Origin: Prochlorococcus marinus str. MIT 9312
GTDB taxonomy: Bacteria; Cyanobacteriota; Cyanobacteriia; PCC-6307; Cyanobiaceae
Direction: 5' to 3'
Assembly: GCF_000012645.1 (NCBI RefSeq)
Contig: NC_007577.1
Coordinates: forward strand, 310,001-374,000
DNA: 64,000 nucleotides
The notes under the pieces are model-generated. The model was not told the origin of the DNA and ran no database searches. It saw only the letters and a list, made by a program, of their open reading frames with translations. Shown piece by piece: positions 1-14,691 of the stretch; position 1 is the stretch's first letter; every line of letters begins with the position of its first letter. Made by a program: the position numbers and the translations under genes.

Positions 1-69
1 TTCTCTAGCTGTATTTGCACTGGCAGTTTCTCTACCTAGTAACTTATTTATAAGATCTCTGAGAGTCAT
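1..69 (-). CDS. minE: MinE, cell division topological specificity factor (N-terminal part only)
   Basis: The first 23 codons are present ([20 protein letters not shown]...); the gene runs off the left edge. MinE displaces MinD from the membrane and drives the Min oscillation that places the division septum at mid-cell. The N-terminal segment with the repeated Leu/Ile pattern is the MinD-binding/membrane-targeting part. Only 5 bases separate the minD stop from this start codon, so the two are surely cotranscribed. Confidence 0.9.
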
Positions 70-74
70 CATTT

Positions 75-890
75 TTAAAAAACCTTTGTTTGCATTAATC
101 TCATGAATTTATCTTTGAGGCTTTTCCCTTCATTTTTGGGGTCAATAATTGGGACATCCTTTCCTGTAAGTCTTTGAGAAACATTCAAATAACATTTTTT
201 TGCAGGGGATTTACTATCTGTAAGTGTTAGTGGCTCTCCTCTATTTGTACTAATTATTACTTGCTCATCCTCTAAAACAATACCTAATAAAGGTAGTGAA
301 AGGATCCCTTGAACATCTTCTATGGATAGCATTTCTTGACTTGCCATCATGTTAGGGCGAACTCTATTGATTACAAGCTGGATAGGCTTAATATCAGAAG
401 TATTAAGAATACCTATTACTCTATCGGCATCACGTACTGCAGATAATTCCGGGTTGGTAACAACAATAGCCTCTTTACAAGCTGCAAGGGCATTTTTAAA
501 ACCATCTTCTACTCCAGCAGGACAATCTACTAAAACAAAATCAAACTTTTCACTAAGCAGCTCGCTAATTTTTTTCATATCGTCGGGCTTCATCCAATCC
601 AACATCCTAGGATCTCCTGCAGGTAAAAGAGCCAGATTAGGTTCTTTTTTATGTCTGACTAATGCTTGGTCAAGACGACAATTTTTATCTAAAACATCTT
701 GTGCTGTATATATAATGCGATTTTCCAATCCTAGAAGAAGATCTAAATTTCTTAAGCCAAAATCAGCATCTAATACAGCAGTAGTTGCTCCACTGTTGGC
801 AAGTGCTATGCCAAGGTTTGCAGTTAAAGTGGTTTTACCAACTCCACCTTTCCCTGAACAAATTAATATTGTGCGAGTATTTTCCGCCAC
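75..890 (-). CDS. minD: MinD, septum-site determining ATPase
   Basis: A 271-residue ParA/MinD-family ATPase. The deviant Walker A motif GKGGVGKTT lies at residues 13-21, [10 protein letters not shown] near residue 41 is the family switch region, and LVDCPAG near 120 is the Walker B segment. The C-terminus ([11 protein letters not shown]) can form the amphipathic membrane-binding helix. MinD carries MinC to the membrane to block FtsZ rings at the poles. It sits between minC (117 bases upstream) and minE (5 bases downstream), the usual cyanobacterial order. Confidence 0.97.
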
Positions 891-1007
891 GAATTTTATT
901 ATTTTACAAATGATAAGTCTACTTTCAGAAAGTTGAATATTATAAAGATTAAGTAATTCTTAAATTTATCAAGTTTGAATTAATTTATTTCAAATTATTG
1001 ATTATTT

Positions 1008-1667
1008 TTAAGTTTCTATTAAAAAGGGTTTGATATTAATTGTTTGTTTATCTATTACAGCAATTTCAGGATAATAATTCTTGGGCTTATCCTTTGGTCC
1101 AATAGCTACCACATTAGCAATTCTTAACTGTAAAGGTTTTAAATAAAGTGATGCAATAGAGGCATTGTTATTTCCACCTTTTCCTGCGAAGGCGATACCT
1201 AGTAGTTTGCCCCAAACGTAAATATTGTTCTTTGCGGAAATTATTGCTCCTGGATTAACATCTCCAATAATGCATAGGTCTCCATTTGCAGATATTCTGT
1301 CTCCAGATCTTACTGTTCCTTCGTGAAGGATGCCGTCTTTATTTTTTGAATCGAGTAGAAGTAACTTTTTTTTAACTTCTTGTTCTTTAAGAAAATTTGA
1401 ATCTATTTTTAAAGACTTTCCTGCTAATATCGTATGTCTATTATTCGAGTAAATGCATAAGGAACGGATGTCTAAATTATCAAAATTATTTTTGATTTTT
1501 GATAATTTATGAGAACTTATTGGTTCATTGATTGCGAAAATCTTTGCTTCCAGAGGTTCTTTTATCGAAGAAAATTCTTTGAAAGTTTCATCGATATTGT
1601 ACAAATTTTCAAAAGATATAGTTTCGATATATTTTTTATTACTACTATTATTTATTACGATTTTCAT
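1008..1667 (-). CDS. minC: MinC, septum-site determining FtsZ inhibitor
   Basis: The 219 residues end in the beta-helical MinC_C domain (VRSGDRISANGDLCIIGDVNPG at about 120-141, then an AGKGGN turn), which binds MinD and dimerises. The first ~105 residues are a divergent N-terminal domain expected to antagonise FtsZ. The gene lies upstream of minD on the same strand and 10 bases after the HD-domain gene, so it probably belongs to a longer HD-minC-minD-minE transcript. Confidence 0.93.
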   Translation of the reverse strand: MKIVINNSSNKKYIETISFENLYNIDETFKEFSSIKEPLEAKIFAINEPISSHKLSKIKNNFDNLDIRSLCIYSNNRHTILAGKSLKIDSNFLKEQEVKKKLLLLDSKNKDGILHEGTVRSGDRISANGDLCIIGDVNPGAIISAKNNIYVWGKLLGIAFAGKGGNNNASIASLYLKPLQLRIANVVAIGPKDKPKNYYPEIAVIDKQTINIKPFLIET

Positions 1668-1677
1668 TGATTAATAT

Positions 1678-2934
1678 TTAGTAATTATTTCTTATTAGTG
1701 AAATTTGATTTTTGATTTTATTTTTAATTATATCTGGGTAAATAATAAAAGAGCTTTCCTCAGATTTCATTAAAGTTTTTATTAATGAAGATTTATTTTC
1801 TAGTGAGCTTTGATAGTTACCATCCCATATTTTTAGTGCGTTGCTAGATTCAAAACCCTTAAAAGATCTTTCCTTAATTCCACAAAATATTTCTGCATCA
1901 TAATTATTTGCTTCACATAATTTTCTTGCAAATGCAAGGATTTCTAGTCTATCAATTTTATTTAAAAAACTTATATCTGATGCCTTTAATAAATCTCTAT
2001 CAATAAACATTTTGCATAAGGTAGAAAGAGGCTCGAAAGATTCATCTTTCCATCTAATCAAATGGTAGTAAAAGGTTACATCATCATTTCTTATGAAATC
2101 ATCAAAATCAACCTTTTCAGGAGAAAATATCCATTTTTGAAGAGATTTATCTAACCAAAGTTTATTATCAAAATTATCTTTTATTTTGGATATTATTTTT
2201 TCTAGAATCCATGTTGATATTTCGTTTATTTTGTGATTATAGATAGTTCTATACATGAAGTTTCTTAGTACTAAGAAATGCTCAATAGCGATAACTCCTT
2301 TTGGTTTGATTGCAATATTTCCATCAGGTGAAAAAGTTAGAGCTGAAATAATTCTTTCTAAATCTACTAAGCCATATTTGGTACCTGAGTTGTAACTATC
2401 GCGTAAAAGATAATCTAGACGATCGCAATCTATTTCACTGCTAATCAATGTTTTTAAAGGTCTTGAAAATAGTTGCTTTGATTCAAATAATTCCCCAATT
2501 TGTATAGGTAATTCGTTGTCATACTTTTTCAGTATTGAATTTATTGGAGAATAATTTTTAACTAAGTTTTGAGACCATTGTTCGTGATTATGATCGAATA
2601 TTGTTTCACTGGTATGGCTCAAAGGCCCATGACCTAAATCATGTAGCAGAGCTGCTCCATACAGAACAAATTTATTTTCACAAAATGAAGATTTACTTTC
2701 AATTAGTCTCTGATAAATTTTTCTTGCGATACAAAAAACGCCAATTGAGTGTGTAAATCTACTTGATTCGGCACCATGAAAAAGTAATGATGCCGCGCCT
2801 AATTGTTTTATTCTTCTTAATCTTTGAAAAACTATTGTATCAATTAACTCCATAATCATTAATTCTTCTGGCTTTTCCGAATCAAATACTATTTCTTTGT
2901 GAATTGGGTCATGAAAAATTCTTTTAATACTCAT
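1678..2934 (-). CDS. HD-domain phosphohydrolase (dGTPase-like)
   Basis: A 418-residue HD-superfamily metal-dependent phosphohydrolase. RFTHSIGV (about 59-66) supplies the first His and LHDLGHGPLSHTSE (about 97-110) the HD pair; EIDCDRLDYLLRD near 180 holds the last metal-binding Asp. Relatives include dNTP triphosphohydrolases, but the substrate cannot be read from sequence. The gene ends 10 bases before minC. No direct role in division is known to me; the linkage is positional. Confidence 0.88.
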   Translation of the reverse strand: MSIKRIFHDPIHKEIVFDSEKPEELMIMELIDTIVFQRLRRIKQLGAASLLFHGAESSRFTHSIGVFCIARKIYQRLIESKSSFCENKFVLYGAALLHDLGHGPLSHTSETIFDHNHEQWSQNLVKNYSPINSILKKYDNELPIQIGELFESKQLFSRPLKTLISSEIDCDRLDYLLRDSYNSGTKYGLVDLERIISALTFSPDGNIAIKPKGVIAIEHFLVLRNFMYRTIYNHKINEISTWILEKIISKIKDNFDNKLWLDKSLQKWIFSPEKVDFDDFIRNDDVTFYYHLIRWKDESFEPLSTLCKMFIDRDLLKASDISFLNKIDRLEILAFARKLCEANNYDAEIFCGIKERSFKGFESSNALKIWDGNYQSSLENKSSLIKTLMKSEESSFIIYPDIIKNKIKNQISLIRNNY

Positions 2935-2978
2935 AGTTTTTAAAATGTTTTATTTATAAATCTTTTGCTTAATCAGGT

Positions 2979-4283
2979 TTATACTTCTTCATTGCTTAAT
3001 TCACTAGTTTGACTAGAAACTTCTTCTTTTTCTAGTAGTGAATCCAGAAATAATTCTGCATTTTTCACCCATTTGTCATCAGCACTTCCGTATTCAGTTG
3101 CATCTGGAAGATCCAATAACTTGTCAGGTTTCATACCTTGACCCTGGATATTATTACCTTTAGGAGTTAAATAACTAGCAACTGTTATTGCTATTCCACT
3201 GTCTTCTCCCAAACTTTTTAAGGATTGAATTAAACCTTTCCCGTAGGTTTGTTCTCCCATGAGAATCGATCTGCTATTGTCTTGCAATGAGCCGGCAAGT
3301 ATTTCACTAGCACTCGCAGTTCCTTTATTTACCAAAGTTACCATTGGGCCATCAAAAAAAGTCTCTTTTTGAGAAATTATTGCATCTTTGATTCCATTTC
3401 TATTTTTTGTCTCTACTACTGGTCTTTCACTCAATAATGAGTCTGCAACCGCTATTCCTGAGCTTACTAGTCCACCTGAATTATTCCTAAGGTCCAAAAT
3501 CAATCCTTCAACCTCTTTCTCTTTTAACTCTTGAAGAGCTTCTTCAACTTTTTTTGGGACGCTTTCGCTAAATTGAGTAATCCTTAAATATCCTATTGTG
3601 TGAGAATCGTCTCTTAATCTTTTTGTCCTAACTGGTCTAAGATCTACTGATCGCCTTTCTAAATCTACTTCTCGAATTTCTCCTGCTTCCGATGAAATTT
3701 GAACTAAAACTTTGGTTCCTGATTCGCCTCTTAACTTAGAGGCAGTATTTGCAAGTCCTAATACTTCTGATGAAATTCCATCCACTTTCTCTATGAATTC
3801 CCCGCTAACTATTCCCGCTTCTTCTGCTGGAGAACCGCCAAGAGTAGAGATAACTTTAACCTTTTTACTATCATCATCTTCACCCAATTGCAGCCCAACT
3901 CCATTAATCTCGCTACCAAAATTACTTGATTTCAGGAGTTCATAATCTTTGGGTCGTAAAATTCTTGTATAAGGATCTTCTAGAGGTCTTAACATGTCTT
4001 CAATTGCAGAATAAGCCTCTTCACTTGTTTCAATTTGTTTCTGTAATGTTTTTTGCCTAATTCTCTTCCATTGTATTTCATCAAACTTGTCTGGGTCATA
4101 AAAACCCTCATTTACCAAAGTCCAAGCATCAAGGACTAATTGCTTGCTATCACTAAGAGCATCAACTCTTTCTATCAATAAAAAATTGGTATAAATAACA
4201 ATGATCATTAATGCAGTGATCAATGTTTTGAATGTTAAAAGTTTGTTAAAAGATGAATTCATTGGGTTAAGTGTTAACACCAA
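2979..4283 (-). CDS. ctpA: Carboxyl-terminal processing protease (CtpA type)
   Basis: A 434-residue S41 peptidase. A hydrophobic N-terminal segment (about residues 16-35) acts as signal or anchor, a PDZ domain covers about 105-190 (GVGLQLG), and the catalytic Ser/Lys pair is in [12 protein letters not shown] and GKGLIQ. CtpA trims the C-terminus of photosystem II protein D1 in the thylakoid lumen so that the Mn cluster can assemble. An alternative start at 4262 (MNSSFNK) is equally plausible. It is divergent from petB, sharing an intergenic space of about 50-70 bases. Confidence 0.93.
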
Positions 4284-4333
4284 GTATAAGAATTTTAAGT
4301 AAGCTCTTTATATCAAAGCTAATTTTTTTTTGG

Positions 4334-4990
4334 ATGGCTAATTCTTCATCTGTTTATGATTGGTTTCAAGAAAGGCTTGAAATTCAAGACATAACTGACG
4401 ACGTAACTTCCAAGTACGTACCCCCTCACGTAAATATTTTTTATTGTTTAGGAGGCATAACTTTAGTATGCTTCTTAATTCAATTTGCAACAGGTTTTGC
4501 AATGACTTTTTACTATAAGCCAACAGTTACACAAGCTTATAATTCAGTAAGTTATTTGATGACCGATGTAAGTTTTGGATGGTTGATAAGATCTGTTCAT
4601 AGATGGAGCGCATCTATGATGGTTTTGATGTTAATTCTTCATGTTTTTAGAGTTTATCTTACAGGTGGTTTCAAAAGGCCAAGAGAACTAACTTGGGTTA
4701 CAGGTGTTGTAATGGCAGTCATAACAGTTGCTTTTGGTGTGACAGGTTATTCTTTGCCTTGGGATCAGGTTGGATATTGGGCAGTCAAGATTGTTTCAGG
4801 TGTGCCAGCAGCAATACCTGTAATTGGTGATTTTATGGTTGAACTACTTAGGGGTGGAGAAAGTGTTGGACAATCTACTCTTACAAGGTTTTACAGTCTT
4901 CATACTTTTGTTTTGCCATGGTCATTAGCAGTTTTTATGTTGATGCATTTTTTAATGATTCGTAAACAAGGTATTTCAGGTCCCTTATAA
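4334..4990 (+). CDS. petB: Cytochrome b6
   Basis: This 218-residue membrane protein carries the two-haem cytochrome b6 core of the b6f complex, which links plastoquinol oxidation to plastocyanin/cytochrome c6. Haem-ligand histidines are visible in SVHRW, ILHVFR, SLHTF and MHF, and the invariant [10 protein letters not shown] is present. The reading frame opens at 4271, but the family N-terminus [11 protein letters not shown] fixes the start at 4334. petD follows after 33 bases as in all cyanobacteria. Confidence 0.97.
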
Positions 4991-5023
4991 ACATTTAAAA
5001 TTAAATTACAACCAGAGCTCCAA

Positions 5024-5506
5024 ATGTCTACGTTAAAAAAACCAGATCTATCTGATCCAAAATTAAGAGCAAAATTAGCTAAAGGTATGGGCCACAATTA
5101 TTATGGTGAACCAGCTTGGCCAAACGACTTATTATATATATTTCCAGTAGTTATTTTAGGTACTATTGCTTGTGTAGTTGGATTAGCAGTTCTTGATCCT
5201 GCAATGTTAGGAGATAAAGCAAATCCATTCGCGACTCCCTTAGAAATATTACCTGAATGGTATCTATACCCAGTCTTTCAAATACTTAGGGTAGTTCCTA
5301 ATAAACTTTTGGGTATTGCACTTCAAACATTAATTCCACTTGGATTAATGATTTTACCCTTCATAGAAAACGTTAATAAATTCTCCAATCCTTTTCGAAG
5401 ACCAATTGCAATGTCTCTTTTCTTATTCGGAACTTTTCTTACAATATACCTTGGAATTGGAGCATGCTTACCTATTGATAAATCACTAACTTTAGGCTTA
5501 TTTTAG
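5024..5506 (+). CDS. petD: Cytochrome b6f complex subunit IV
   Basis: The 160-residue three-helix subunit IV completes the quinol-oxidising pocket of the b6f complex. The N-terminal [31 protein letters not shown] and the ILPEWYLYP Qo-site loop (PEWY) match the family closely. It forms an operon with petB and ends 2 bases from the convergent invertase gene, leaving no room for a separate terminator. Confidence 0.97.
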   Translation: MSTLKKPDLSDPKLRAKLAKGMGHNYYGEPAWPNDLLYIFPVVILGTIACVVGLAVLDPAMLGDKANPFATPLEILPEWYLYPVFQILRVVPNKLLGIALQTLIPLGLMILPFIENVNKFSNPFRRPIAMSLFLFGTFLTIYLGIGACLPIDKSLTLGLF

Positions 5507-5508
5507 GA

Positions 5509-6948
5509 TTAAATCTTAAACATATCTAAATCGTTATTTTCTTCTCTTAAAAAGTGATTCATTAATAAAAAACCAACAATTGTCCAGGTTTGGTATGTTC
5601 TTGATTGTTGACCAACCCAAGTACCTGTAGGTCCATCAAAATATTCTGCCCATTCTTGCTTAGGTAATTGATTGAGTTGACACCAATATGACTCCTCTAT
5701 TAAAGATTTCATCTCTTCCATAAGAATCACATCATCAGAATCATAATTTTTTTGATGTAACAGAACAGCTGCACCAAAAAACCAAAGCAAACTCGGCCAA
5801 TGACCACCATTGTGGTAACTCCAAGGCCAATTTTTTGGATCAGATCCAGTTTTGTTTTGCCATTCTTCGACATCCATGTGAGGATGACAAATTCTCATAG
5901 GCATTTGAGCCATTAAATGTTGTCTGTTATGTAGAACTAATCTAAATAAAGCTCGTTGTTCTGCAGGAGGTAGTATTCCGAACATACAGGCCAAAGAATT
6001 CCCTAAACTGTAAAATCGAAAGTCAGGTCTTCCTGTTCTAATATTTCCTATTAAATAACCACCCCTATTTTCTAACCAATCTTGAAGCCAAGATGGAACT
6101 ACTTGAGGTTGAACGTTAAATTCATTGAAGTGTTGATCATCTCCATACTGCTCAGTAGGTCTTCTTCTTAAAATTTGCATTGTTTGGCTGGTAACCCAAT
6201 AATGTTTTAGGAGAAAACTTCCTAAATCCTTAACCCATTGATTTGTAAGAATAAGCCTTTGATCTAAAAGTCTACTTACATGATCTGCTCGACTTAATTC
6301 CATTAAGTTGATACAACTTTTTAAACATCCATGAAGTAAAACTTCAACTTCTAAAGGTGCACCCCATACATCCATAGGTCTATCAATCATAAATGCGCAA
6401 TCCGGAACAAAAAGTACTGGTGTACCTTCAAATGTTGGATGCAGAACTAAATCTAGTAAAAGTTGAATACCTCTTTGAACTCCTTGACTTTTCCCAAAGG
6501 CATAATCACCACTTTTGTTGACATAATACCAACATAAAATGGGCCACCATAAACTTGCATCAGCTGAAGTTATCCTCCCTATTGATCTCTGACCATAGTC
6601 TCCAATGAGCTTTCCATTTTCTTCAACGAAACTAGTAGGAAATACGCCACGTGTTTGGTAATTAGTGCTTTGTAACTGAAGGCATACACTTAGGAACCTT
6701 TTGACAATTTCGTACCGTTTTTGGGTAATGAGGTAAATCATTACTGGAACATTGTCTCTTAAAAATATTTCTCCATAATTTAATTTCTTATTTTTTGTTG
6801 GGTGTTCAAGTGCAGCAACACTGCCGACGAGCTCACCTGCTATTTCAACTAAAGTCTTTTCAAAGTGTTTTTTTGCATTTGTTACAATTTTCTCTTCCTC
6901 GGAACTTGGTCTTACTCTTAAATTTTTTTGACTAAATCTTTCTGCCAT
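5509..6948 (-). CDS. Neutral/alkaline invertase-like glycoside hydrolase (GH100 type)
   Basis: The 479 residues have the alpha/alpha-toroid signatures of plant/cyanobacterial neutral invertases: FLRDNVPVMIYL near 63-74, WWPILCWYY near 133, DCAFMIDRPMDVWGAPLEVEVLL near 183-205 and YHNGGHWPSLLWF near 378-390. The likely reaction is cytosolic sucrose hydrolysis to glucose and fructose. A related disaccharide compatible solute is possible as substrate. No signal peptide is seen. It is convergent with petD and probably has its own promoter in the gap before the rRNA operon. Confidence 0.88.
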   Translation of the reverse strand: MAERFSQKNLRVRPSSEEEKIVTNAKKHFEKTLVEIAGELVGSVAALEHPTKNKKLNYGEIFLRDNVPVMIYLITQKRYEIVKRFLSVCLQLQSTNYQTRGVFPTSFVEENGKLIGDYGQRSIGRITSADASLWWPILCWYYVNKSGDYAFGKSQGVQRGIQLLLDLVLHPTFEGTPVLFVPDCAFMIDRPMDVWGAPLEVEVLLHGCLKSCINLMELSRADHVSRLLDQRLILTNQWVKDLGSFLLKHYWVTSQTMQILRRRPTEQYGDDQHFNEFNVQPQVVPSWLQDWLENRGGYLIGNIRTGRPDFRFYSLGNSLACMFGILPPAEQRALFRLVLHNRQHLMAQMPMRICHPHMDVEEWQNKTGSDPKNWPWSYHNGGHWPSLLWFFGAAVLLHQKNYDSDDVILMEEMKSLIEESYWCQLNQLPKQEWAEYFDGPTGTWVGQQSRTYQTWTIVGFLLMNHFLREENNDLDMFKI

Positions 6949-7561
6949 TTCATTTATATCCCTTTATTTAAGCCTAGTTGCTCAAAGAGACTTTGAACAA
7001 ATAAAAAAATTAATAAAAAATTTTTGTATAAAAGGTTGCATAATTACAGTCGGATGGTTTAGTATTTTCTTCTGGGCAAAAATAATTTTTTTTGCAATAT
7101 TCAAGCGATTATCTTAAATCTAATTTTTGGTAAATGAATGAATTTTTTGAAGATTTGATTTCTATCAGTATTTTCAGCCAGAAGAAGGGTTTTCCCTTCG
7201 AAATGAGTTATTCACTTTTTGTTTAACTCTGCACCTAGAAAATTTAAAAACTTAGGAACTGATGCTTTTATTGCGTCAAAACTTTATCAAATTAGATTTG
7301 GTAATTTCGAGATGTATTGCAATAAAGGTGTGAGGTCCCGTCAAGAATATATAAAATTGTTTTCAATTGCTAACTTTTAGTTTTTTGAAAACCAACGGAT
7401 CTGAGATCTTGGAAAGTCACTTTGAAATATTTTTAATGTGCACTCAAAGTAATCCTTAATTATTTAAGGAGGCTGAACCTAAATAACTTAAGTCAATCTT
7501 ATTTTTATTTGGAGAATGCAATTCATATTGAGTAGATTTATCTACAAAAGGATTTGAACAC
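6949..7561. other. Intergenic region: promoter and leader of the rRNA operon
   Basis: About 610 bases without a credible gene lie between the divergently read invertase and 16S rRNA. It must hold the rRNA promoter and the transcribed leader. A short perfect inverted repeat (GTAGAT/ATCTAC, 7532-7545) sits just upstream of 16S and may be a leader hairpin. I could not assign -35/-10 boxes with confidence because AT-rich matches are abundant. Confidence 0.6.
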
Positions 7562-7562
7562 A

Positions 7563-9044
<1,482 letters not shown>

Positions 9045-9169
9045 CAGGGAGACAACAAAATGTTTAATATTATTATTTTGTCACCTTAGGTCGATCGGTA
9101 TCTCACATTCTCGATTTATTGAGGATTTCATTTCCTAAGTTTTTCTAGGTCACACCCATTATTTTCCCT

Positions 9170-9243
<74 letters not shown>

Positions 9244-9255
9244 TATCTCTATGTT

Positions 9256-9328
9256 GGGGGTATAGCTCAGTTGGTAGAGCGCCTGCTTTGCAAGCAGGAT
9301 GTCAGCGGTTCGAGTCCGCTTACCTCCA
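9256..9328 (+). tRNA. trnA: tRNA-Ala (TGC)
   Basis: A 73-base cloverleaf 12 bases after tRNA-Ile. Acceptor GGGGGTA pairs with TACCTCC (one G-U), the anticodon loop TTTGCAA gives TGC, and the T-loop is TTCGAGT. Confidence 0.98.
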
Positions 9329-9458
9329 CTGATCACCACCTCTTCCATAATTTATAGAAGGGAATGTTTTGGAGTTGTGATCAAATCTGAACGAATCTAG
9401 CTTCCTAATGAAATCATTAAGATGCTGGACTCATTGAATTAATTTCATTGTTTTCAGA

Positions 9459-9479
9459 GAACCTTGACAACTGCATAGA
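9459..9479 (+). repeat. 5' arm of the 23S rRNA processing stem
   Basis: GAACCTTGACAACTGCATAGA in the spacer is the inverted complement, with one mismatch, of the segment at 12497-12517 beyond the 23S 3' end. The pair would form a long-range stem enclosing 23S rRNA, the classical RNase III processing substrate. Confidence 0.8.
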
Positions 9480-9584
9480 TTATTTTTAAAGACAATAAGC
9501 ATCTTTAATGATGCAGATTTATTATTTGTGCGAATGCATTAATAACAATTCTATTAAGCTGATGCTTCAATTTTTGAAGTTATT

Positions 9585-12461
<2,877 letters not shown>

Positions 12462-12496
12462 TAAACTTAATTTGTTGTTTTTAATTTATATAATTT

Positions 12497-12517
12497 TCTA
12501 TGCAGTTCTCAAGGTTC
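12497..12517 (+). repeat. 3' arm of the 23S rRNA processing stem
   Basis: TCTATGCAGTTCTCAAGGTTC, inverted complement (one mismatch) of 9459-9479. It lies between 23S and 5S, so the folded precursor would bring both 23S ends together for cleavage. Confidence 0.8.
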
Positions 12518-12523
12518 AAAATA

Positions 12524-12641
12524 TCCTGGTGTTCATGGCGATGTGGAACCACTCCGATCCATCTCGAACTCGGTTGTGAAACGCATCAGCGGCGAAAATA
12601 TTTAGGGGGTAGCCCCTTGAGAAAATAGCTCAATGCCAGGT
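12524..12641 (+). rRNA. rrf: 5S ribosomal RNA
   Basis: About 118 bases closed by TCCTGGTGTTC...AATGCCAGG, with the conserved loop segments CCGATCCATCTCGAACTCGG and AAACGCATCAGCGGCG. Position after 23S is standard. Confidence 0.96.
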
Positions 12642-12651
12642 AAAATATTTA

Positions 12652-12682
12652 AAAGGGTTTACTCTTATTGAGTAAGCCCTTT
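12652..12682. terminator. Bidirectional terminator between 5S rRNA and mutM
   Basis: Arms AAAGGGTTTACTC and GAGTAAGCCCTTT (13 base pairs with one G-U) around a TTATT loop, followed by a T run on each strand. It can end the rRNA operon on the plus strand and the mutM-psaE transcripts on the minus strand. Confidence 0.85.
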
Positions 12683-12683
12683 T

Positions 12684-13565
12684 TTACTTTTGGCAATTTG
12701 GACACCAATGAGTACTTCGTCCAGCAATTTTTTGCTTTTCAATTAAATTCCCACATTTGCGACATTCTTTACCAGTTCTTCTATAGACATTTGTTTGTAA
12801 ACCAAAATTTCCATTCTCCCCTTCCAAGTCTCTAAAATCACTAAAGGTTGTCCCCCCCGAACCTATACTTTTTTTTAATACATTAACAATTGATTCTTTG
12901 AGATTAATTAATTCATTTTTCTTTATTGTTTTAGCCGCCCTAAAAGGTGAGATGCCAGCCGAATACAAACTTTCATCGGCATAAATATTACCTATACCTG
13001 CCACTATTGTTTGATCTAATAAGATGGCTTTTATAGATTTTTTTCTTTTGGAAATAACTTTCTTAAGGTATTTTTCATCAAAGTTCTTGGAGAATGGTTC
13101 TGGTCCTAATGAACCTAATCCTTTGATTATTTTATTAGGCGATAACCCTTCCTTAATCCACCACATTTGACCAAAACTTCTTACGTCAATGTACCTGAGC
13201 TCATTATTTTTTTTATCGAAAACTCTTATTCTTGTATGTTTACAAGGCTGAGTAGAGTTATCAATAAATTTGAAATATCCCGTCATTCTTAAATGAACTA
13301 CAAGAAATCCATTATTTTGCCTCAATTTTTTAAGAGGAAATTTAATATTTTCATTTTCAATTTTTTTTAGTTCAGCTATTAAATATTTTCCTCTTCTATC
13401 CCATTTGTATAAAAGTGAGTTTTGTAGTCCCTTAATAAATTCTTCTTTTTCAGTAGGGAAAGCCACAGTTGAATTCCTACAGACTTCAACTTTTTTAATA
13501 ATAAAGTTATTAAGTTTTTGCTCTAAACCTCTGCGAACAGTCTCTACTTCAGGTAATTCAGGCAA
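12684..13565 (-). CDS. mutM: Formamidopyrimidine-DNA glycosylase
   Basis: Starts [14 protein letters not shown], where Pro-1 is the Schiff-base nucleophile and Glu-2 the catalytic acid once Met is removed. It ends with the four-cysteine zinc finger (CRKCGN...HWCPNCQK) that grips damaged DNA. At 293 residues it is of normal size. The enzyme removes 8-oxoguanine, relevant to a light-exposed phototroph. It lies 4 bases downstream of psaE, so the two are cotranscribed, an arrangement common in picocyanobacteria. Confidence 0.96.
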   Translation of the reverse strand: MPELPEVETVRRGLEQKLNNFIIKKVEVCRNSTVAFPTEKEEFIKGLQNSLLYKWDRRGKYLIAELKKIENENIKFPLKKLRQNNGFLVVHLRMTGYFKFIDNSTQPCKHTRIRVFDKKNNELRYIDVRSFGQMWWIKEGLSPNKIIKGLGSLGPEPFSKNFDEKYLKKVISKRKKSIKAILLDQTIVAGIGNIYADESLYSAGISPFRAAKTIKKNELINLKESIVNVLKKSIGSGGTTFSDFRDLEGENGNFGLQTNVYRRTGKECRKCGNLIEKQKIAGRSTHWCPNCQK

Positions 13566-13569
13566 TTAT

Positions 13570-13779
13570 TTAAGCTTTCTCTAATTCACTTTCAGCAAAA
13601 TTATTTGTATTCGCTCCACCTTCAGTTCCGCTTATCCCAGCGTAATTTACTTTATCAAATCTAACTACACAGTTATATTTAATACCTGATGTATCAACTG
13701 AAGCAACTTTACCTATTTCATTGTACCAATAGGATTCGGGTCTTTTTACTCTTACGAGATCTCCTCTTGAAATTGCCAT
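13570..13779 (-). CDS. psaE: Photosystem I reaction centre subunit IV
   Basis: A 69-residue SH3-like stromal subunit ([23 protein letters not shown], then [12 protein letters not shown] and NNFAESEL). PsaE helps dock ferredoxin at photosystem I and supports cyclic electron flow. Its length and termini match the family exactly. It is followed at 4 bases by mutM. Confidence 0.97.
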   Translation of the reverse strand: MAISRGDLVRVKRPESYWYNEIGKVASVDTSGIKYNCVVRFDKVNYAGISGTEGGANTNNFAESELEKA

Positions 13780-13859
13780 TAATCTTAATTTAGCTTTTTA
13801 AAGAATAACCCATCATTAATATTCTTTGACAAATTATTCACACATATTAATTAAAAGTT

Positions 13860-14630
13860 CTAACAAAAATCATTTATTAAATTTTTTTCGAATTCTTCTT
13901 TAGCAGGCTCCCCTCCCCTCCATTTTCTGCCTGGGATTCTTACATCTAATTCATTTGTATCGCAATTTATTGAAAGAATCAGTTTTTTATTATCTTGATT
14001 TAGTACATTGAAAACTTTTCTACCTTTAAATTCTTCATAAGATTTACTTTGAATAATTATTGGACCATAAATTTGTTTATCTAACTCAAGTAATTCATTT
14101 TGTTTATTTTTAATTATTTGATCATTTTCTAAACTAATTGGCTTGTTTTTTCTCAAGAAGAGCTTTTGCCCAACTTTTATAGAGTCTGGATTCTTGAGAT
14201 TATTAATTTCTATCAAATATCCTAAATTTAATTTATATTTGTTGGATATCTCAGTAAGATTTTCTCCTATTTGAACAATATGATAATTATTTATTAAATC
14301 TGATTGTTGTGTAGAATTTTTAGTAGATTCAGAGATAATAAGATTTTGGCCAATAAAGATATAATTATCATCTTTTAAATTATTCAATTTAATGATTAAA
14401 TCTTTATTGATTGAATAGTTTTTTGAAATACTTGTAATTGTATCTCCAATTTTGACGATATGAATTTTTCTTATTTCAGTTTTATCTTCAGGAATTAAAT
14501 TTTTTTTAGCAACATTCTCAATTTTATTAGTTGCTGAATCAATCTTTTCTTCAGATTTTATGAATGAATGACTAAAAAGATTTATTAGGATTGCAATTAT
14601 TAAAAATACTGATTTCATTAGCTTGATCAT
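13860..14630 (-). CDS. LysM-repeat protein with N-terminal membrane anchor
   Basis: A hydrophobic N-terminal segment (about residues 5-23) is a signal or anchor, so the protein is exported. Two LysM motifs follow, at about 55-100 (HIVKIGDTITSISKNYSI) and 115-160 (YHIVQIGENLTEISNKYKL); these bind peptidoglycan. The remaining ~95 residues have no recognised domain. Sequence is rich in Asn, Lys and Ile. A cell-wall role is inferred from the domains only. Confidence 0.8.
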   Translation of the reverse strand: MIKLMKSVFLIIAILINLFSHSFIKSEEKIDSATNKIENVAKKNLIPEDKTEIRKIHIVKIGDTITSISKNYSINKDLIIKLNNLKDDNYIFIGQNLIISESTKNSTQQSDLINNYHIVQIGENLTEISNKYKLNLGYLIEINNLKNPDSIKVGQKLFLRKNKPISLENDQIIKNKQNELLELDKQIYGPIIIQSKSYEEFKGRKVFNVLNQDNKKLILSINCDTNELDVRIPGRKWRGGEPAKEEFEKNLINDFC

Positions 14631-14691
14631 TTATTTAAAGATAATCTCTTTATTTGAAATCGCTAGGTTTCTGAAAAATAATTTTAGTAAT

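Noticed and set aside
349-936. A 195-codon plus-strand frame opposite minD
   Set aside because: Antisense to the strongly conserved minD sequence.
4271-4333. N-terminal extension of petB from an upstream ATG
   Set aside because: The family N-terminus [11 protein letters not shown] begins at 4334; the extension would overlap the ctp start region.
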